A stretch of DNA of 64,000 bases, from positions 1-64,000 of the forward strand of contig NZ_FOZW01000004.1 of NCBI RefSeq assembly GCF_900116195.1, given 5' to 3'. Under the pieces are notes generated by a model. That model worked only from the letters and a program-made list of their open reading frames with translations, was not told where the DNA came from and ran no database searches. The stretch is from Alloyangia pacifica (GTDB lineage: Bacteria; Pseudomonadota; Alphaproteobacteria; Rhodobacterales; Rhodobacteraceae). The position numbers and the translations under genes were made by a program. Positions 1 through 10,796 of the stretch are shown here, one piece after another (the first letter of the stretch is position 1; each line of letters starts with the position of its first letter).

Positions 1-13
1 GATCCTGCGCTGA
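1..13 (+). CDS. possible 3' end of an upstream gene
   Basis: One frame reads Ile-Leu-Arg-stop at bases 2-13. It is followed at once by a small GC hairpin (arms 15-21 and 27-33) and then a strong terminator, which is what the end of a transcription unit looks like. Four codons are too few to identify a product or to prove the frame. Confidence 0.2.
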
Positions 14-51
14 TCCGGTCCTTCCGGGACCGGTGCGTGGACATCACGAAA

Positions 52-78
52 GGGGCCGCCCATCGGGCGGCCCCTTTT
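52..78 (+). terminator. Rho-independent terminator
   Basis: A perfect 10-bp GC stem (52-61 with 65-74, loop ATC) is followed by four T. It would end the transcript entering from the left edge. A second, smaller stem (15-21/27-33) sits just before it. Confidence 0.8.
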
Positions 79-281
79 CCTTTGCAGAGGCGCTGTCGGA
101 GGCTCCCTGAGCAGCACAGGAGGCGCAGCTGGGAGCAGTCTAGGGCTCGCCTTTGGGCCGGGCTAGGAGCCCTGTTTAAAGCCGGGCCATAGACGCGTTT
201 GGGGGCATCCTGGAGTGTGCCCTGCAGGGGCCTTTTGGCACGCTTGCTGCGCTCGTGCCGTGGCGCATGCGCCGGTAACGG

Positions 282-312
282 AAAAGGCCGGTTCACTGAC
301 GGAACCGGCCTT
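282..312 (-). terminator. terminator of the small secreted protein gene
   Basis: The arms 284-294 and 302-312 form an 11-bp stem. Read on the minus strand it ends in TTTT (complement of 282-285). It lies about 50 bases past the stop of the minus-strand gene at 360-596 and is the natural terminator for it. Confidence 0.7.
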
Positions 313-359
313 GCCCTTGTCTCGGGATCGTCGGGCAGGGCCTTGCCCGCCGTCTACGC

Positions 360-596
360 TCAACGAAGGTTCTGGATCAGAGCCTTGGCGGCCAGAGCGC
401 CATCGTTGTCGTTGTCGGCGCTGTCGATCACCTGTGCGACGAGCACGATCTGGTCGGCGCTCAGCCCGCTGAGGTCCGCACCGGGGAGCGCGCGTTCAAT
501 CTGTGCGCGGGCCGGGGAGGCGGTTGCGACAGCCGCGGAGGCTGCGCCGGTGAGGGCTGCGGAGGCGATGAGGGCGGATGCGATAAGCGTTTTCAT
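360..596 (-). CDS. small secreted protein of unknown function
   Basis: This is a 78-residue protein with a clear N-terminal signal peptide: MKTLIASALIAS start, Ala-rich core, and likely cleavage after an AxA near residues 20-25. The mature part is about 50 residues, acidic, and includes the run DSADNDND; it has no cysteines or catalytic motif that I recognise. It is probably exported to the periplasm. A hairpin terminator follows it, so it looks like a single-gene unit. The promoter should lie in 597-800. The coding call rests on signal-peptide composition, codon use and terminator placement; no function is proposed. Confidence 0.65.
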   Translation of the reverse strand: MKTLIASALIASAALTGAASAAVATASPARAQIERALPGADLSGLSADQIVLVAQVIDSADNDNDGALAAKALIQNLR

Positions 597-986
597 AACA
601 ACATTCCTGTTTCTGATTTGAGTGCGGCTTCTTGCGTCGCCGCGTCCCGTGTCTGCCGGGGACAGGAGATAAATCGTTGTTCAGAAGGGATTTATCAAAT
701 CACCGGATCGCTCACGGTCGCTCGCGGAATCGTGGGCTTGAAAGTGAGGAGACGAATTCCAACGGAAGAGAAATGTGAAGCTTTTCTGAAAAATGAACTT
801 ATGAGTTCAGTTTCAGGTCGCGGGAAATCCGTGAACTACACTTGCAAAACACCCGGGTTTCCAAAAAACAACCACGTACTGTGCGAATTTGCACAGCGCG
901 GGAGGGCCCTGTCCCGACCGGTGGGGACGCTTTGAAAACATGAGATTTTCTCGCCGCAAGCGGGGGCTTGTCCTTTGCCCGTGCCG
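597..986. other. AT-rich intergenic region with dyads, between divergent genes
   Basis: No gene is seen here. The stretch 760-880 is clearly richer in A/T than its surroundings. Two perfect short inverted repeats are present: TGAACT-TATG-AGTTCA at 794-809 and CTGTGC-GAATTT-GCACAG at 879-896. A third, ATAAATC...GATTTAT, lies near 669-695. The region must hold the promoters of the divergent 78-aa gene and of zntB, and the dyads are candidate operators for either. Confidence 0.4.
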
Positions 987-1994
987 ATGTACTTTCTGCC
1001 CATGCAAAACCTTGTCGCGCGCCCCGAAGACCTGATCGAAACCGGATTCGTCCTCTCGGGGCCCTCCGCCGGGACTCGCATGAACGCCACCGAGGCCCCG
1101 GAGGTGCTTCGCAGCGACACGCTGGGCTGGGTGCACCTGCGCGCCGCGCATCCGGACGCACCGGGCTGGATTGTCGAGAATCTCTCCTATCTGGACCCGA
1201 CGATCATCGACGCTCTGGTGGCCGAGGAGACACGGCCGAGGATCACCCGCATCGGAGAGGGTCTCATCGTCATCCTGCGCGGCATCAACACCGCCGAGGG
1301 CGCGGACCCCGAGGATATGGTCTCGATCCGGCTCTGGATCGACGAGCAGCGGATCGTCAGCCTGTCGCGGCGCAAGGTGCGCGCGGTAGACGACATTGCG
1401 CAGGCGCTTGAGCTGGGCGGCGGGCCTGACGATTGTGCGGCCTTCCTGTCGCTGCTGGTGGAGCGGCTGACCTACCGGATCGAGAGCTTCTGGGGCGGCA
1501 TCGAGGACGAGGCGGATCAGCTCGAGGAGGACGTGCTGGAGGAGGGCCACGACGAGATGCGGCAGCAGCTTGCGGAACTGCGCCGGCGGGCGATCATCCT
1601 GCGGCGCTACCTGCTGCCGCAGCGAGATGCGCTTCGCGCCTTGCAGGGCAGCCATCCGGATTGGCTCGAACAGGACGACATGCGCCAGCTGGAGGAGGAG
1701 CTGGATGCCGTCGAGCGGGTGGTCGAGGATGCCGACGCGATGCGCGAACGCATGGCTTTGGTGCGGGACGAGCTGGCAGGGCAATTGTCTGACCGGCTGA
1801 ACCGCAACATGTACATGCTGTCGGTGCTCTCGGCGTTGTTCCTGCCGCTGGGCTTCCTGACCGGCCTCTTCGGCATCAACGTGGCGGGCATGCCGGGCGC
1901 GGGCGAGCCACTGGCCTTTTGGGTGTTCTGCGGTGGTCTGACCGTGGTGGTCGGTCTGCAGTTGCTGATCCTGCGCCGATTGCGCTGGATCTGA
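987..1994 (+). CDS. zntB: CorA-family divalent cation transporter, ZntB type
   Basis: A 335-residue inner-membrane protein of the CorA/ZntB superfamily, which moves Zn2+ or similar divalent cations as a pentamer. The long N-terminal part is cytoplasmic and rich in acidic helices (about 150-260, with LEEDVLEEGHDEM). Two transmembrane helices are at the C terminus. The signature loop GLFGIN-VAGMPG lies between them, with GIN in place of the GMN of classical CorA, as in ZntB proteins. The length matches E. coli ZntB (about 327). Possible starts are TTG 975, ATG 987 and ATG 1002; none has a strong ribosome site, and 987 is chosen provisionally. The gene is convergent with the LuxR-type regulator. 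Confidence 0.85.
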   Translation: MYFLPMQNLVARPEDLIETGFVLSGPSAGTRMNATEAPEVLRSDTLGWVHLRAAHPDAPGWIVENLSYLDPTIIDALVAEETRPRITRIGEGLIVILRGINTAEGADPEDMVSIRLWIDEQRIVSLSRRKVRAVDDIAQALELGGGPDDCAAFLSLLVERLTYRIESFWGGIEDEADQLEEDVLEEGHDEMRQQLAELRRRAIILRRYLLPQRDALRALQGSHPDWLEQDDMRQLEEELDAVERVVEDADAMRERMALVRDELAGQLSDRLNRNMYMLSVLSALFLPLGFLTGLFGINVAGMPGAGEPLAFWVFCGGLTVVVGLQLLILRRLRWI

Positions 1995-2037
1995 TCCGGC
2001 TGCGACAGGCCCGCGCGGCTGCGCCCGGGCCGGGGGA

Positions 2038-2640
2038 TCAGGCCAGGTTGAGTTCCTTGGCGATCATCGCCGCATGGGTGCGGTTGCGCGCCTCGAGCTT
2101 GCGGCTCAGGGTCTTCACGTGCAGCTTGATCGTCACTTCCTGCAGGTCGAGATCGCGGGCGATCTCCTTGTTGGATTTTCCCTCGCAGAGGCCGCGCAGC
2201 ACCTCGCGCTCGCGCGGGGTCAGTTCCGCAGCCTTCCCGTCGGGCACCTGTGTCATGAAGCTGTAGGGGGCGAACACCTCGCCCGCCGCCATCACCTGCG
2301 CCGCACTGACGATGGTTTTTGACGGCAATGTCTTGGGGATGAAACCCGCCGCGCCCGAGCGGATGGCGGCCTGCGCAATGTCCGCCGTGGCGGTGCCCGA
2401 CAGCAGCGCGACCGGAACGCCGCCGCTGATCTCGCGCATGCGGTCCAGGCCAGTGAGGCCGGACATGCCCGGCATGTTGTAGTCGAGCAGGATCAGGTCG
2501 AAGGAAATGCCGCGTTCGACGAGTGCAATGGCTTCGTCCAACGTTGCCGCGGTGTCCACGTCATCGATACCTTCCGAGCGGAGGAAGGCGGCAATCGTCT
2601 CTCGGACGAGGTCGTGGTCATCAGCGACCAGAATACGCAT
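2038..2640 (-). CDS. LuxR/NarL-type two-component response regulator
   Basis: A 200-residue regulator. It has an N-terminal receiver domain (about 1-120) with acidic pocket DD at 7-8, phospho-acceptor Asp53 in LLDYNMPG, conserved Thr/Ser near LLSGTA and Lys in PKT. The C-terminal LuxR-type helix-turn-helix (about 138-195) contains LTPREREVLRGLCEGKSNKE. The start has a good Shine-Dalgarno AGGAGG six bases upstream. It is divergent from the molybdopterin-fold gene and the hybrid kinase, and is the likely output of that kinase through its Hpt domain (inference from proximity). Its DNA targets cannot be seen. Confidence 0.9.
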   Translation of the reverse strand: MRILVADDHDLVRETIAAFLRSEGIDDVDTAATLDEAIALVERGISFDLILLDYNMPGMSGLTGLDRMREISGGVPVALLSGTATADIAQAAIRSGAAGFIPKTLPSKTIVSAAQVMAAGEVFAPYSFMTQVPDGKAAELTPREREVLRGLCEGKSNKEIARDLDLQEVTIKLHVKTLSRKLEARNRTHAAMIAKELNLA

Positions 2641-2807
2641 ATGTCCTCCTGGTGCGACCTATGCAGCAAGCGATTTCTGGCGCAAAAGTATTACCGGATC
2701 GTTTCAGAAACTGGCTCGGGCACTCGCAATGTGGTAGGACTTTGCGCTTGGGTAACAGGACCGTATGATATTGAGCGACCACAAGGTTCGCAAGGAGGTA
2801 GAGGTTT

Positions 2808-3311
2808 ATGTTCCGTTGGGTCGTTTTCTTCGTGATCTGCCTTTTTTCGGCGCTTCCCGCGGCAGCTCTGCCGCTGGGTACGCCGCAGGGGGCGGTCCTG
2901 CTCACCGTCAGCGGTGATGTGCCGGAGACGAACTCCCCGGAGGGCGCTGCCTTCGATCTGCACATGCTGGAAGCGCTCGGTACCACCAGTTTTACCACGA
3001 CCACGATCTGGACCGAGGGGCCGCAGCGGTTCACCGGCGTCTCCCTGCACGACCTCGTCGCCGCGCTTGGCGTGTCCGAGGGAAAGCTCCGCGCGGTGGC
3101 GATCAACGACTACTCCGCCGAAATCCCGGTCGAGGACGCGGTGCCCGACGGGCCGATCATTGCCTGGGCGCGGAACGGCTCTTTGATGAGCGTCCGGGAC
3201 AAGGGACCGCTGTGGGTCGTCTATCCCTATGACCTCAACCCGGACTACCGCAGTGAGATCATCTTCGCGCGCAGCATCTGGCAGCTCAACCGGATCGTCG
3301 TCGAACCGTGA
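2808..3311 (+). CDS. periplasmic oxidoreductase molybdopterin-binding-fold protein (COG3915-like)
   Basis: A 167-residue exported protein with a signal peptide at residues 1-20 (MFRWVVFFVICLFSALPAAA). The mature part resembles the sulfite-oxidase-type molybdopterin-binding fold: GVSLHDLVAALGV, AINDYSAEIPVED, and PLWVVYPYD near the end. No catalytic cysteine for Mo ligation is visible (the mature part has none), so a sensory or structural role is more likely than catalysis. AAGGAGG at 2791-2797 is its ribosome site. Its stop overlaps the GTG start of the hybrid kinase. Such pairs suggest that it is a periplasmic sensing partner for the kinase (inference). Confidence 0.7.
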   Translation: MFRWVVFFVICLFSALPAAALPLGTPQGAVLLTVSGDVPETNSPEGAAFDLHMLEALGTTSFTTTTIWTEGPQRFTGVSLHDLVAALGVSEGKLRAVAINDYSAEIPVEDAVPDGPIIAWARNGSLMSVRDKGPLWVVYPYDLNPDYRSEIIFARSIWQLNRIVVEP

Positions 3312-5860
3312 GCGAGGGGGCGGCACCGGGCGACGGCAGCAGCCTGCCGACTCGCAAACGCTGGGCGGCGCTCAGTGCCCCGTTCATCGTGCTTTGCCTC
3401 GCGGCGCTGGTCCTGCTGACGGTGGATGCCGCGCGCCAGATCCAGGGGCTCGCCACGGCGAACTCCGACAACGGCCAATGGTCCCTCGCGCAAATGGAGG
3501 TGGAATTCGGACGCCTTCAGAGCGAGTTGGAAAGATCCCCCGAATACCTCGATACCGAAGAATTGCGGCTGGCATTCGATATCTTTTACAGCCGCTACCA
3601 GACGGTGTCCCGGGGCGGGCTCTACGCCGACATCGTGAACACCCCTCGTGCCCGCCAGCCGATGAGCACCATCAGGGCCTTCCTCGACACCGCCGTGCAA
3701 TATATCGACGCGCCGGATGCCGAGCTCGTTTCGGGTCTGCCCGAACTGCGCGAGCAGGCGCAGGGCGTAAGGCTGGCGGTCCGCGAGATCTCGCTGTCCG
3801 GGGTTCGGGCCTTTTCGGCAGCGTCGGACATGCAGCGTCGCAAGGTGATGAACTCGCTCGTGCGGCTCTCGGGTATGGCGCTGATCCTCGTTCTGGCGCT
3901 GGCGCTCGGCGTCGTCGCCCTGTGGCAGCTGATGCACGTCGCACGCGATCAGGCGCACCGGCGGGCCAAGGCGAACCACCGGCTCGAAGCGGTGGTGTCG
4001 ACTGCGCTGGACGGGATCGTCGTCACCGACCGCAATGGACTCATCCTGCAGTTCAACGGTGCGGCCGGTTGCATATCGGGCTTCGAGAGCCGGCAGGTGC
4101 TCGGACGCCGGGCGGCCGACCTTCTGTTCCCGCCCGGCACCGAAGAGGCGAAGGATACAGGGCTTGCGCTACACGCGGGGCGCGGACGGGTCCGCTGCGA
4201 GGGCCTGCGTGCCGACGGGACTCGCTACCCGATGGAACTGTCGGTCACCGAGACGGAAAACGAGGGGGATGTGCTGCGGGCGGTCTACTTCCGCGACATC
4301 ACCCGCGACATCAGTGCCGAGGAAGAACTGGTCGAGGCGCGCGACCGCGCGGTCGAGGGCGAGCAGGCCAAGGCCCGCTTCGTCGCGATCATGAGCCACG
4401 AGATGCGCACGCCGCTCAACGGGATGATCGGCGCGCTCGAACTGCTGCGCGAGACCGAGCTTGGCCGCGACCAGCGAGAATACGTCGAGATCCTGCGCCG
4501 GGCCGGGGACGTGCTGTTGCAGCACGTGAACGACGTCTTGGACCATTCGCGGCTCGAGACCGGGCAATTCAGTTTCGCCCGCGCGCCATATTGTCCGACC
4601 GAGCTTGCGACTGAGGTGGTGGACGTACTGCGTCCCTCCGCGGCGGCGCGGGGCAACATGCTGCAGGTGCGGCTGCCCGAAGAGGGTTGCCCGATGCTCA
4701 TGGGCGACCGCGCGCGCTTGCGGCAGGTGCTGGTGAACCTTGTCGGCAATGCCATCAAGTTCACCGAGAACGGCGAGATCCAGCTCTCGCTGCGCGGGGT
4801 GTCCGGCGACGGAACGCTTTCGTTTGAGGTGGCCGACAACGGCATCGGTATTCCCGAGGATCAGCTCGAGCGCATCTTCGAGGATTTCGTCACGCTCGAT
4901 TCCTCCTACATGCGCGCCGCCGAAGGCACCGGCCTCGGGCTGGGCATCGTGCGAAGGTTGATGAGTGCGATGGGAGGGAAGGTGACGGTCACCAGCGCGC
5001 CGGGGCAGGGCACACGTTTCTTCGTCACGCTGCCCGGGGAGCGCGCGCCGCTCAATGCAGTGCCGCCACAACCGGTCGACACGCTTCCCGACATGGCACC
5101 TGCCCGGATCCTCGTCGTCGAGGACAACCCGGTGAACCGCCTCGTGGCCACCGCCATGCTGCGCAAGATGGGGCATTCGGTCACCGAGGCGCAGGACGGC
5201 GCCGAAGGGCTGCGTGTCGCGGGCTCCGAGCTTTTTGACATCATCCTGATGGATATCTCGATGCCCGGACTCGACGGGGTCGAGACCACGCGGCGCCTGC
5301 GGGGTGGCAGAGGACCCAATGTCGGGACGCCGATCGTCGCGCTGACGGCGCATGCGCTGCCCGCCGACATCGCGCGCTTTCGCGAGGCCGGGATGAGCAC
5401 GACCCTGACCAAGCCGATCACCTGGCGCGCGCTGGCCGGGGTGATCGCGGGAATCGCGCCCGCCTCGGGCAGCGGCAGCGAGACGACAGAGGCAGGCGTT
5501 GCCATGGCGGTGCCGGACAAGGTGCTGGACGATGTGACGCTGCGCGCCGCGGCGACCTCGCTCGGGCCCGATCTGTTTGCCTCGCTGCGGGATCGCTTCC
5601 TGGCAGAGACGGAAACCGGACTCGCGGGGCTGGCCGAGGAGTTGGGAGCGGGGATCGCCCCCGCGCAATATGCCGAGAAGGTGCACCGCATCGCCGGCTC
5701 GGCAGCGGTTTTCGGAGCCAGCGCACTTCACGGCGCGCTGCGCCGCGAGGAGGACAAGGCGCGCAGCGGCGATCCCTTGCCCGCCGACAGCCTCGACGCG
5801 CTGCTGCCGGTCTGGCACGCCACGCGCAAGGCGCTGCGCGAGCTGGAGCTGCAAGACTGA
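3308..5860 (+). CDS. hybrid sensor histidine kinase (2TM-PAS-HisKA-HATPase-REC-Hpt)
   Basis: An 850-residue membrane kinase starting with GTG inside the previous stop codon. TM1 is near residues 15-38 and TM2 near 184-207, enclosing a periplasmic sensor of about 145 residues. A PAS domain follows (about 220-330), then HisKA with His364 in MSHEMRTPLNG, the ATPase domain (N box LVNLVGNAIKFTE, G boxes DNGIGIP and GTGLGLGI), a receiver with Asp649 in ILMDISMPG, and a C-terminal Hpt domain with His793 in VHRIAGSA. All residues for a His-Asp-His-Asp relay are present. The likely final acceptor is the divergent LuxR-type regulator. The stimulus is unknown; the co-translated periplasmic protein may provide it. 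Confidence 0.92.
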   Translation: MSEGAAPGDGSSLPTRKRWAALSAPFIVLCLAALVLLTVDAARQIQGLATANSDNGQWSLAQMEVEFGRLQSELERSPEYLDTEELRLAFDIFYSRYQTVSRGGLYADIVNTPRARQPMSTIRAFLDTAVQYIDAPDAELVSGLPELREQAQGVRLAVREISLSGVRAFSAASDMQRRKVMNSLVRLSGMALILVLALALGVVALWQLMHVARDQAHRRAKANHRLEAVVSTALDGIVVTDRNGLILQFNGAAGCISGFESRQVLGRRAADLLFPPGTEEAKDTGLALHAGRGRVRCEGLRADGTRYPMELSVTETENEGDVLRAVYFRDITRDISAEEELVEARDRAVEGEQAKARFVAIMSHEMRTPLNGMIGALELLRETELGRDQREYVEILRRAGDVLLQHVNDVLDHSRLETGQFSFARAPYCPTELATEVVDVLRPSAAARGNMLQVRLPEEGCPMLMGDRARLRQVLVNLVGNAIKFTENGEIQLSLRGVSGDGTLSFEVADNGIGIPEDQLERIFEDFVTLDSSYMRAAEGTGLGLGIVRRLMSAMGGKVTVTSAPGQGTRFFVTLPGERAPLNAVPPQPVDTLPDMAPARILVVEDNPVNRLVATAMLRKMGHSVTEAQDGAEGLRVAGSELFDIILMDISMPGLDGVETTRRLRGGRGPNVGTPIVALTAHALPADIARFREAGMSTTLTKPITWRALAGVIAGIAPASGSGSETTEAGVAMAVPDKVLDDVTLRAAATSLGPDLFASLRDRFLAETETGLAGLAEELGAGIAPAQYAEKVHRIAGSAAVFGASALHGALRREEDKARSGDPLPADSLDALLPVWHATRKALRELELQD

Positions 5861-5863
5861 GCT

Positions 5864-6252
5864 TCAGCTCGCCTTGCAGGCCAGGTCGCTGAGGATCGGG
5901 CAATCGGGCCGGTCGTCGCCGTGGCAGGCGTGGACCAGATGCGCCAGCGTGTCGCGCATCTGCTGCAGCTGGGCCAGCTTCTCGTCGATCTGCGCGAGAT
6001 GCTCCTCGGCGATGTGCTTCACCTCGGAACTGGCGCGGCTCTCGTCCTCGTAGAGCGCGAGCAGGGCGCGGCAGTCCTCGATGGTGAACCCCAGCGTGCG
6101 TGCGCGGGCGAGGAAGGCCAGCTTGTGCACGTCCTGCTCAGTGAAGGCGCGGTAGCCATTGGCCCCCCGGTGCGGGGTCACCAGTCCGATGTCCTCGTAG
6201 TAGCGGATGGTCTTGGGCGGCAGCCCGGCACGCTCTGCGACGTCTCCGATAT

Positions 6253-6256
<4 letters not shown>
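5864..6256 (-). CDS. cueR: CueR, MerR-family copper-responsive regulator
   Basis: A 130-residue MerR-family activator. It has the N-terminal winged helix ([20 protein letters not shown]), a dimerisation coiled coil (about 75-108), and the copper site Cys111-x7-Cys119 in the C-terminal loop, the spacing typical of Cu(I)-sensing CueR. Its ATG overlaps the copA stop (ATGA), so the two are co-transcribed as copA-cueR. It should bind the 19-bp-spacer promoter upstream of copA. A longer reading starting at 6301 would lie inside copA and is not supported by family length. Confidence 0.92.
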
Positions 6257-8748
<2,492 letters not shown>

Positions 8749-8780
8749 CACGCGACTCCTTCCAATCCAGGTTGGTCCTC

Positions 8781-8811
8781 TAGATAGGGGTTCCAGTCAC
8801 TGGAAGGTCAA
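8781..8811 (-). promoter_or_regulatory. CueR-controlled copA promoter with 19-bp spacer
   Basis: On the minus strand TTGACC (-35, 8806-8811) and TATCTA (-10, 8781-8786) are separated by exactly 19 bases. The spacer carries the dyad TTCCAGTGACTGGAA, matching the known CueR box (CCTTCCAG...CTGGAAGG). An over-long spacer that is untwisted by the metal-bound activator is the hallmark of MerR-family promoters. It lies 33-63 bases upstream of the copA start. Confidence 0.9.
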
Positions 8812-8847
8812 GGGGGCGTTTGCGCTTGGCACACCCCGGTGAGCGCG

Positions 8848-9273
8848 TCAGCTCAGAGGGCAGTTCAGCCGGGCGCGGCATTCCTCGCAAAGGAGCGGCA
8901 GGCCGACACGTTCGGCGGCATTGGTCAACGTCAGGATATGCGCCGGGGTAACCAGCATCGTGGCCTCGGCCAGCGCCAGCTCGCGGTCCTGTTCGGTGGC
9001 GGTCAGCACGAAACGCGCGATGGCGCGTTCGTCGTCCGAGATGCCCTGCGCTTCCTGCGGCAGGATCAGCGGGCCGTGCCAGCCATGGCGTGTGAGCAGT
9101 TCGGCAAGATCGCCGAAGGCACGCAGGCAGGAGCGGGCCCGGGTGAAGCCGAGCGCATCGCGCAGCAGCAGTTGCGCGCCCGCTTCGTCATCGGCGCGCC
9201 AGAGCCGCAGAAGCTGCACCACCCGCATTTCCGCGGGCCGCAGCTCGACGCGGTCGAAACGTTCATGTCGCAT
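8848..9273 (-). CDS. conserved-looking protein of unknown function with Cys-rich tail
   Basis: A 141-residue protein with no signal peptide and no membrane segment. It is mostly helical and charged. The C terminus ends in CEECRARLNCPLS, a CxxC plus a third Cys that could bind metal or form disulfides. It starts ATG with GAGAGG four bases upstream. The leader RNA directly before it (9283-9347) can fold into a three-way junction, which suggests regulated translation. It lies downstream of rlmN on the same strand and upstream of copA, but copA has its own promoter. I do not recognise the family. Confidence 0.7.
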   Translation of the reverse strand: MRHERFDRVELRPAEMRVVQLLRLWRADDEAGAQLLLRDALGFTRARSCLRAFGDLAELLTRHGWHGPLILPQEAQGISDDERAIARFVLTATEQDRELALAEATMLVTPAHILTLTNAAERVGLPLLCEECRARLNCPLS

Positions 9274-9282
9274 GGAACCTCT

Positions 9283-9347
9283 CCCAGCCAGTCGCCCCGC
9301 GCGCGGGGCCGTCGATCCGGGCTGTCCCGGAGACGGGACTGGCTGGG
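9283..9347 (-). promoter_or_regulatory. candidate structured leader RNA (three-way junction)
   Basis: All but one or two of the 65 bases pair. The outer stem is 9283-9293 with 9337-9347 (11 bp, perfect). Inside are hairpin A, 9310-9313/9332-9335 plus TCCGGG-loop-CCCGGA at 9316-9331, and hairpin B, the palindrome 9294-9309. On the minus strand the outer stem ends directly against the GAGAGG ribosome site of the 141-aa gene. No T-run follows on either strand, so it is not a simple terminator. Whether it is a riboswitch, thermosensor or protein site cannot be told. Confidence 0.5.
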
Positions 9348-9379
9348 TGAGGTAATCCTGATTGTTTAGATCAGGTAAG

Positions 9380-10576
9380 TCAAGCGGCGCCGCCGAGGCC
9401 GGTCTCGGCCTCGATCTGCTTGCGCGACTTGCGGGCGCGTTCGGTGGCCGATTTCAGCTGGCCGCAGGCGGCCATGATGTCCTCGCCGCGCGGGGTGCGG
9501 ATCGGCGAAGCATAGCCGGCCTTGTAGATGATGTCGGCAAAGCGCTCGATGCGCTCCCAGTCCGAACGCTGGTAGGGGGCGCCGGGCCATTCGTTGAACG
9601 GGATGAGGTTGATCTTGGCGGGAATGCCCTGGATCAGCTTCACCAATCGGCGCGCGTCGGCGTCGGTATCGTTCACGTCCTTGAGCATCACGTACTCGAA
9701 GGTGATGCGCTCGGAGTTCGACAGCCGCGGATACTCGCGCAAGGAAGTGAGAAGTTCCTCGATGTTCCAGCGCTTGTTGATCGGCACCAGCTTGTTGCGC
9801 ACCTCGTCGGTGGTGGCGTGGAAGCTGACCGCCAGCAGGCAGCCGATCTCCTCGGCACATTTGGCTATCTCCGGCACGACGCCCGAAGTCGACAGGGTGA
9901 TGCGGCGGCGCGACAGGGCGATGCCCTCGCCGTCCATGGCGATCTTCATCGCGTCGCGCACGTTGTCGAAGTTGTAGAGCGGCTCGCCCATGCCCATCAG
10001 AACGATGTTCGACAGCAGGCGCGGGCCATCCTCGCCGGTGCCGGTGCCCGGCGCGGGCCATTCGTCGAGATCGTCGCGCGCCAGCATGACCTGACCGATG
10101 ATCTCGCCCGCGGTGAGGTTGCGCACGAGCTTCTGCGTGCCGGTGTGGCAGAAGGAGCAGGTCAGAGTGCAGCCCACCTGGGAAGAGATGCAGAGCGTGC
10201 CGCGGCCTTCCTCGGGAATGTAGACCACCTCGACTTCATGGCCGCCGGCGATGCGCACCAGGTACTTGCGGGTGCCATCGGCCGAGACCTGCTTCGAGAC
10301 GATCTCGGGCAGCTCGATGCTGAACTTGTCGTCGAGCAGCGCCCGGTAGTCCTTGGCGAGGTTGGTCATCGCGCCGAAGTCGCGCACGCCCCAGTGATAG
10401 ACCCACTGCCAGATCTGGTTGACGCGCATCTTCGCCTGCTTCTCGGGCGTGCCGGCCTCGATCAGCGCGGCGCGCAGGGCGTCGCGGGTCAGCCCCACGA
10501 GGTTGAGCTTGCCGTCTTCCGGCAGCTTGCGGGGGATCGTCACCACGTCCTGGGTGATCGGCGCGCTGGCAGTCAT
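9380..10576 (-). CDS. rlmN: dual-specificity RNA methyltransferase RlmN
   Basis: A 398-residue radical-SAM enzyme that methylates C2 of A2503 in 23S rRNA (and A37 of some tRNAs). The cluster-binding CxxxCxxC is seen in [25 protein letters not shown] and [10 protein letters not shown] are family-typical, and the methyl-carrying cysteine region is near the C terminus (AACGQL). ATG 10576 has GAGG eight bases upstream; an in-frame ATG at 10609 would add 11 residues and is less likely. It stands alone between ialB and the structured leader. Confidence 0.95.
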   Translation of the reverse strand: MTASAPITQDVVTIPRKLPEDGKLNLVGLTRDALRAALIEAGTPEKQAKMRVNQIWQWVYHWGVRDFGAMTNLAKDYRALLDDKFSIELPEIVSKQVSADGTRKYLVRIAGGHEVEVVYIPEEGRGTLCISSQVGCTLTCSFCHTGTQKLVRNLTAGEIIGQVMLARDDLDEWPAPGTGTGEDGPRLLSNIVLMGMGEPLYNFDNVRDAMKIAMDGEGIALSRRRITLSTSGVVPEIAKCAEEIGCLLAVSFHATTDEVRNKLVPINKRWNIEELLTSLREYPRLSNSERITFEYVMLKDVNDTDADARRLVKLIQGIPAKINLIPFNEWPGAPYQRSDWERIERFADIIYKAGYASPIRTPRGEDIMAACGQLKSATERARKSRKQIEAETGLGGAA

Positions 10577-10637
10577 CACGTCATCCTCGGAAAAAGAAGG
10601 CCTGTCCATACAGGATTCGGCGGCAATAAGTCAAAGG

Positions 10638-10660
10638 GAACGCGCGGGCGCGTCCCCTTG
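10638..10660 (-). terminator. imperfect hairpin between ialB and rlmN
   Basis: Read on the minus strand, ACGCGC pairs with GCGCGT inside GGGG...CCC flanks with one mismatch, followed by CCCTTTG. It may end the ialB transcript before rlmN. Confidence 0.4.
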
Positions 10661-10726
10661 CTGCAGCTCATCTGTGGATGGCCGTGCGAATTTCAACCGT
10701 GGAGCGCGACAGGAAGCGCCGCTTTC

Positions 10727-10784
10727 GAGTATTTTCGGAAAGATGAAAGGCTGGCGAGTGCCTTTCATCTTTCTCCAAATACTC
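10727..10784. repeat. 58-base bipartite inverted repeat (long hairpin)
   Basis: The inner arms 10738-10751 and 10760-10773 are perfectly complementary over 14 bp with an 8-base loop. After a 3-base internal loop on each side, the outer arms GAGTATTT (10727-10734) and AAATACTC (10777-10784) pair over 8 bp. It lies just after the ialB stop on the minus strand. The right arm contains the CTTTC-TCCAAATAC motif that recurs near 12551 and 16410. Confidence 0.75.
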
Positions 10785-10796
10785 ACCGGTGCCGGT

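Noticed and set aside
4169-5854. 561-codon minus-strand frame opposite the hybrid kinase
   Set aside because: Shadow of the kinase gene; no recognisable domain.
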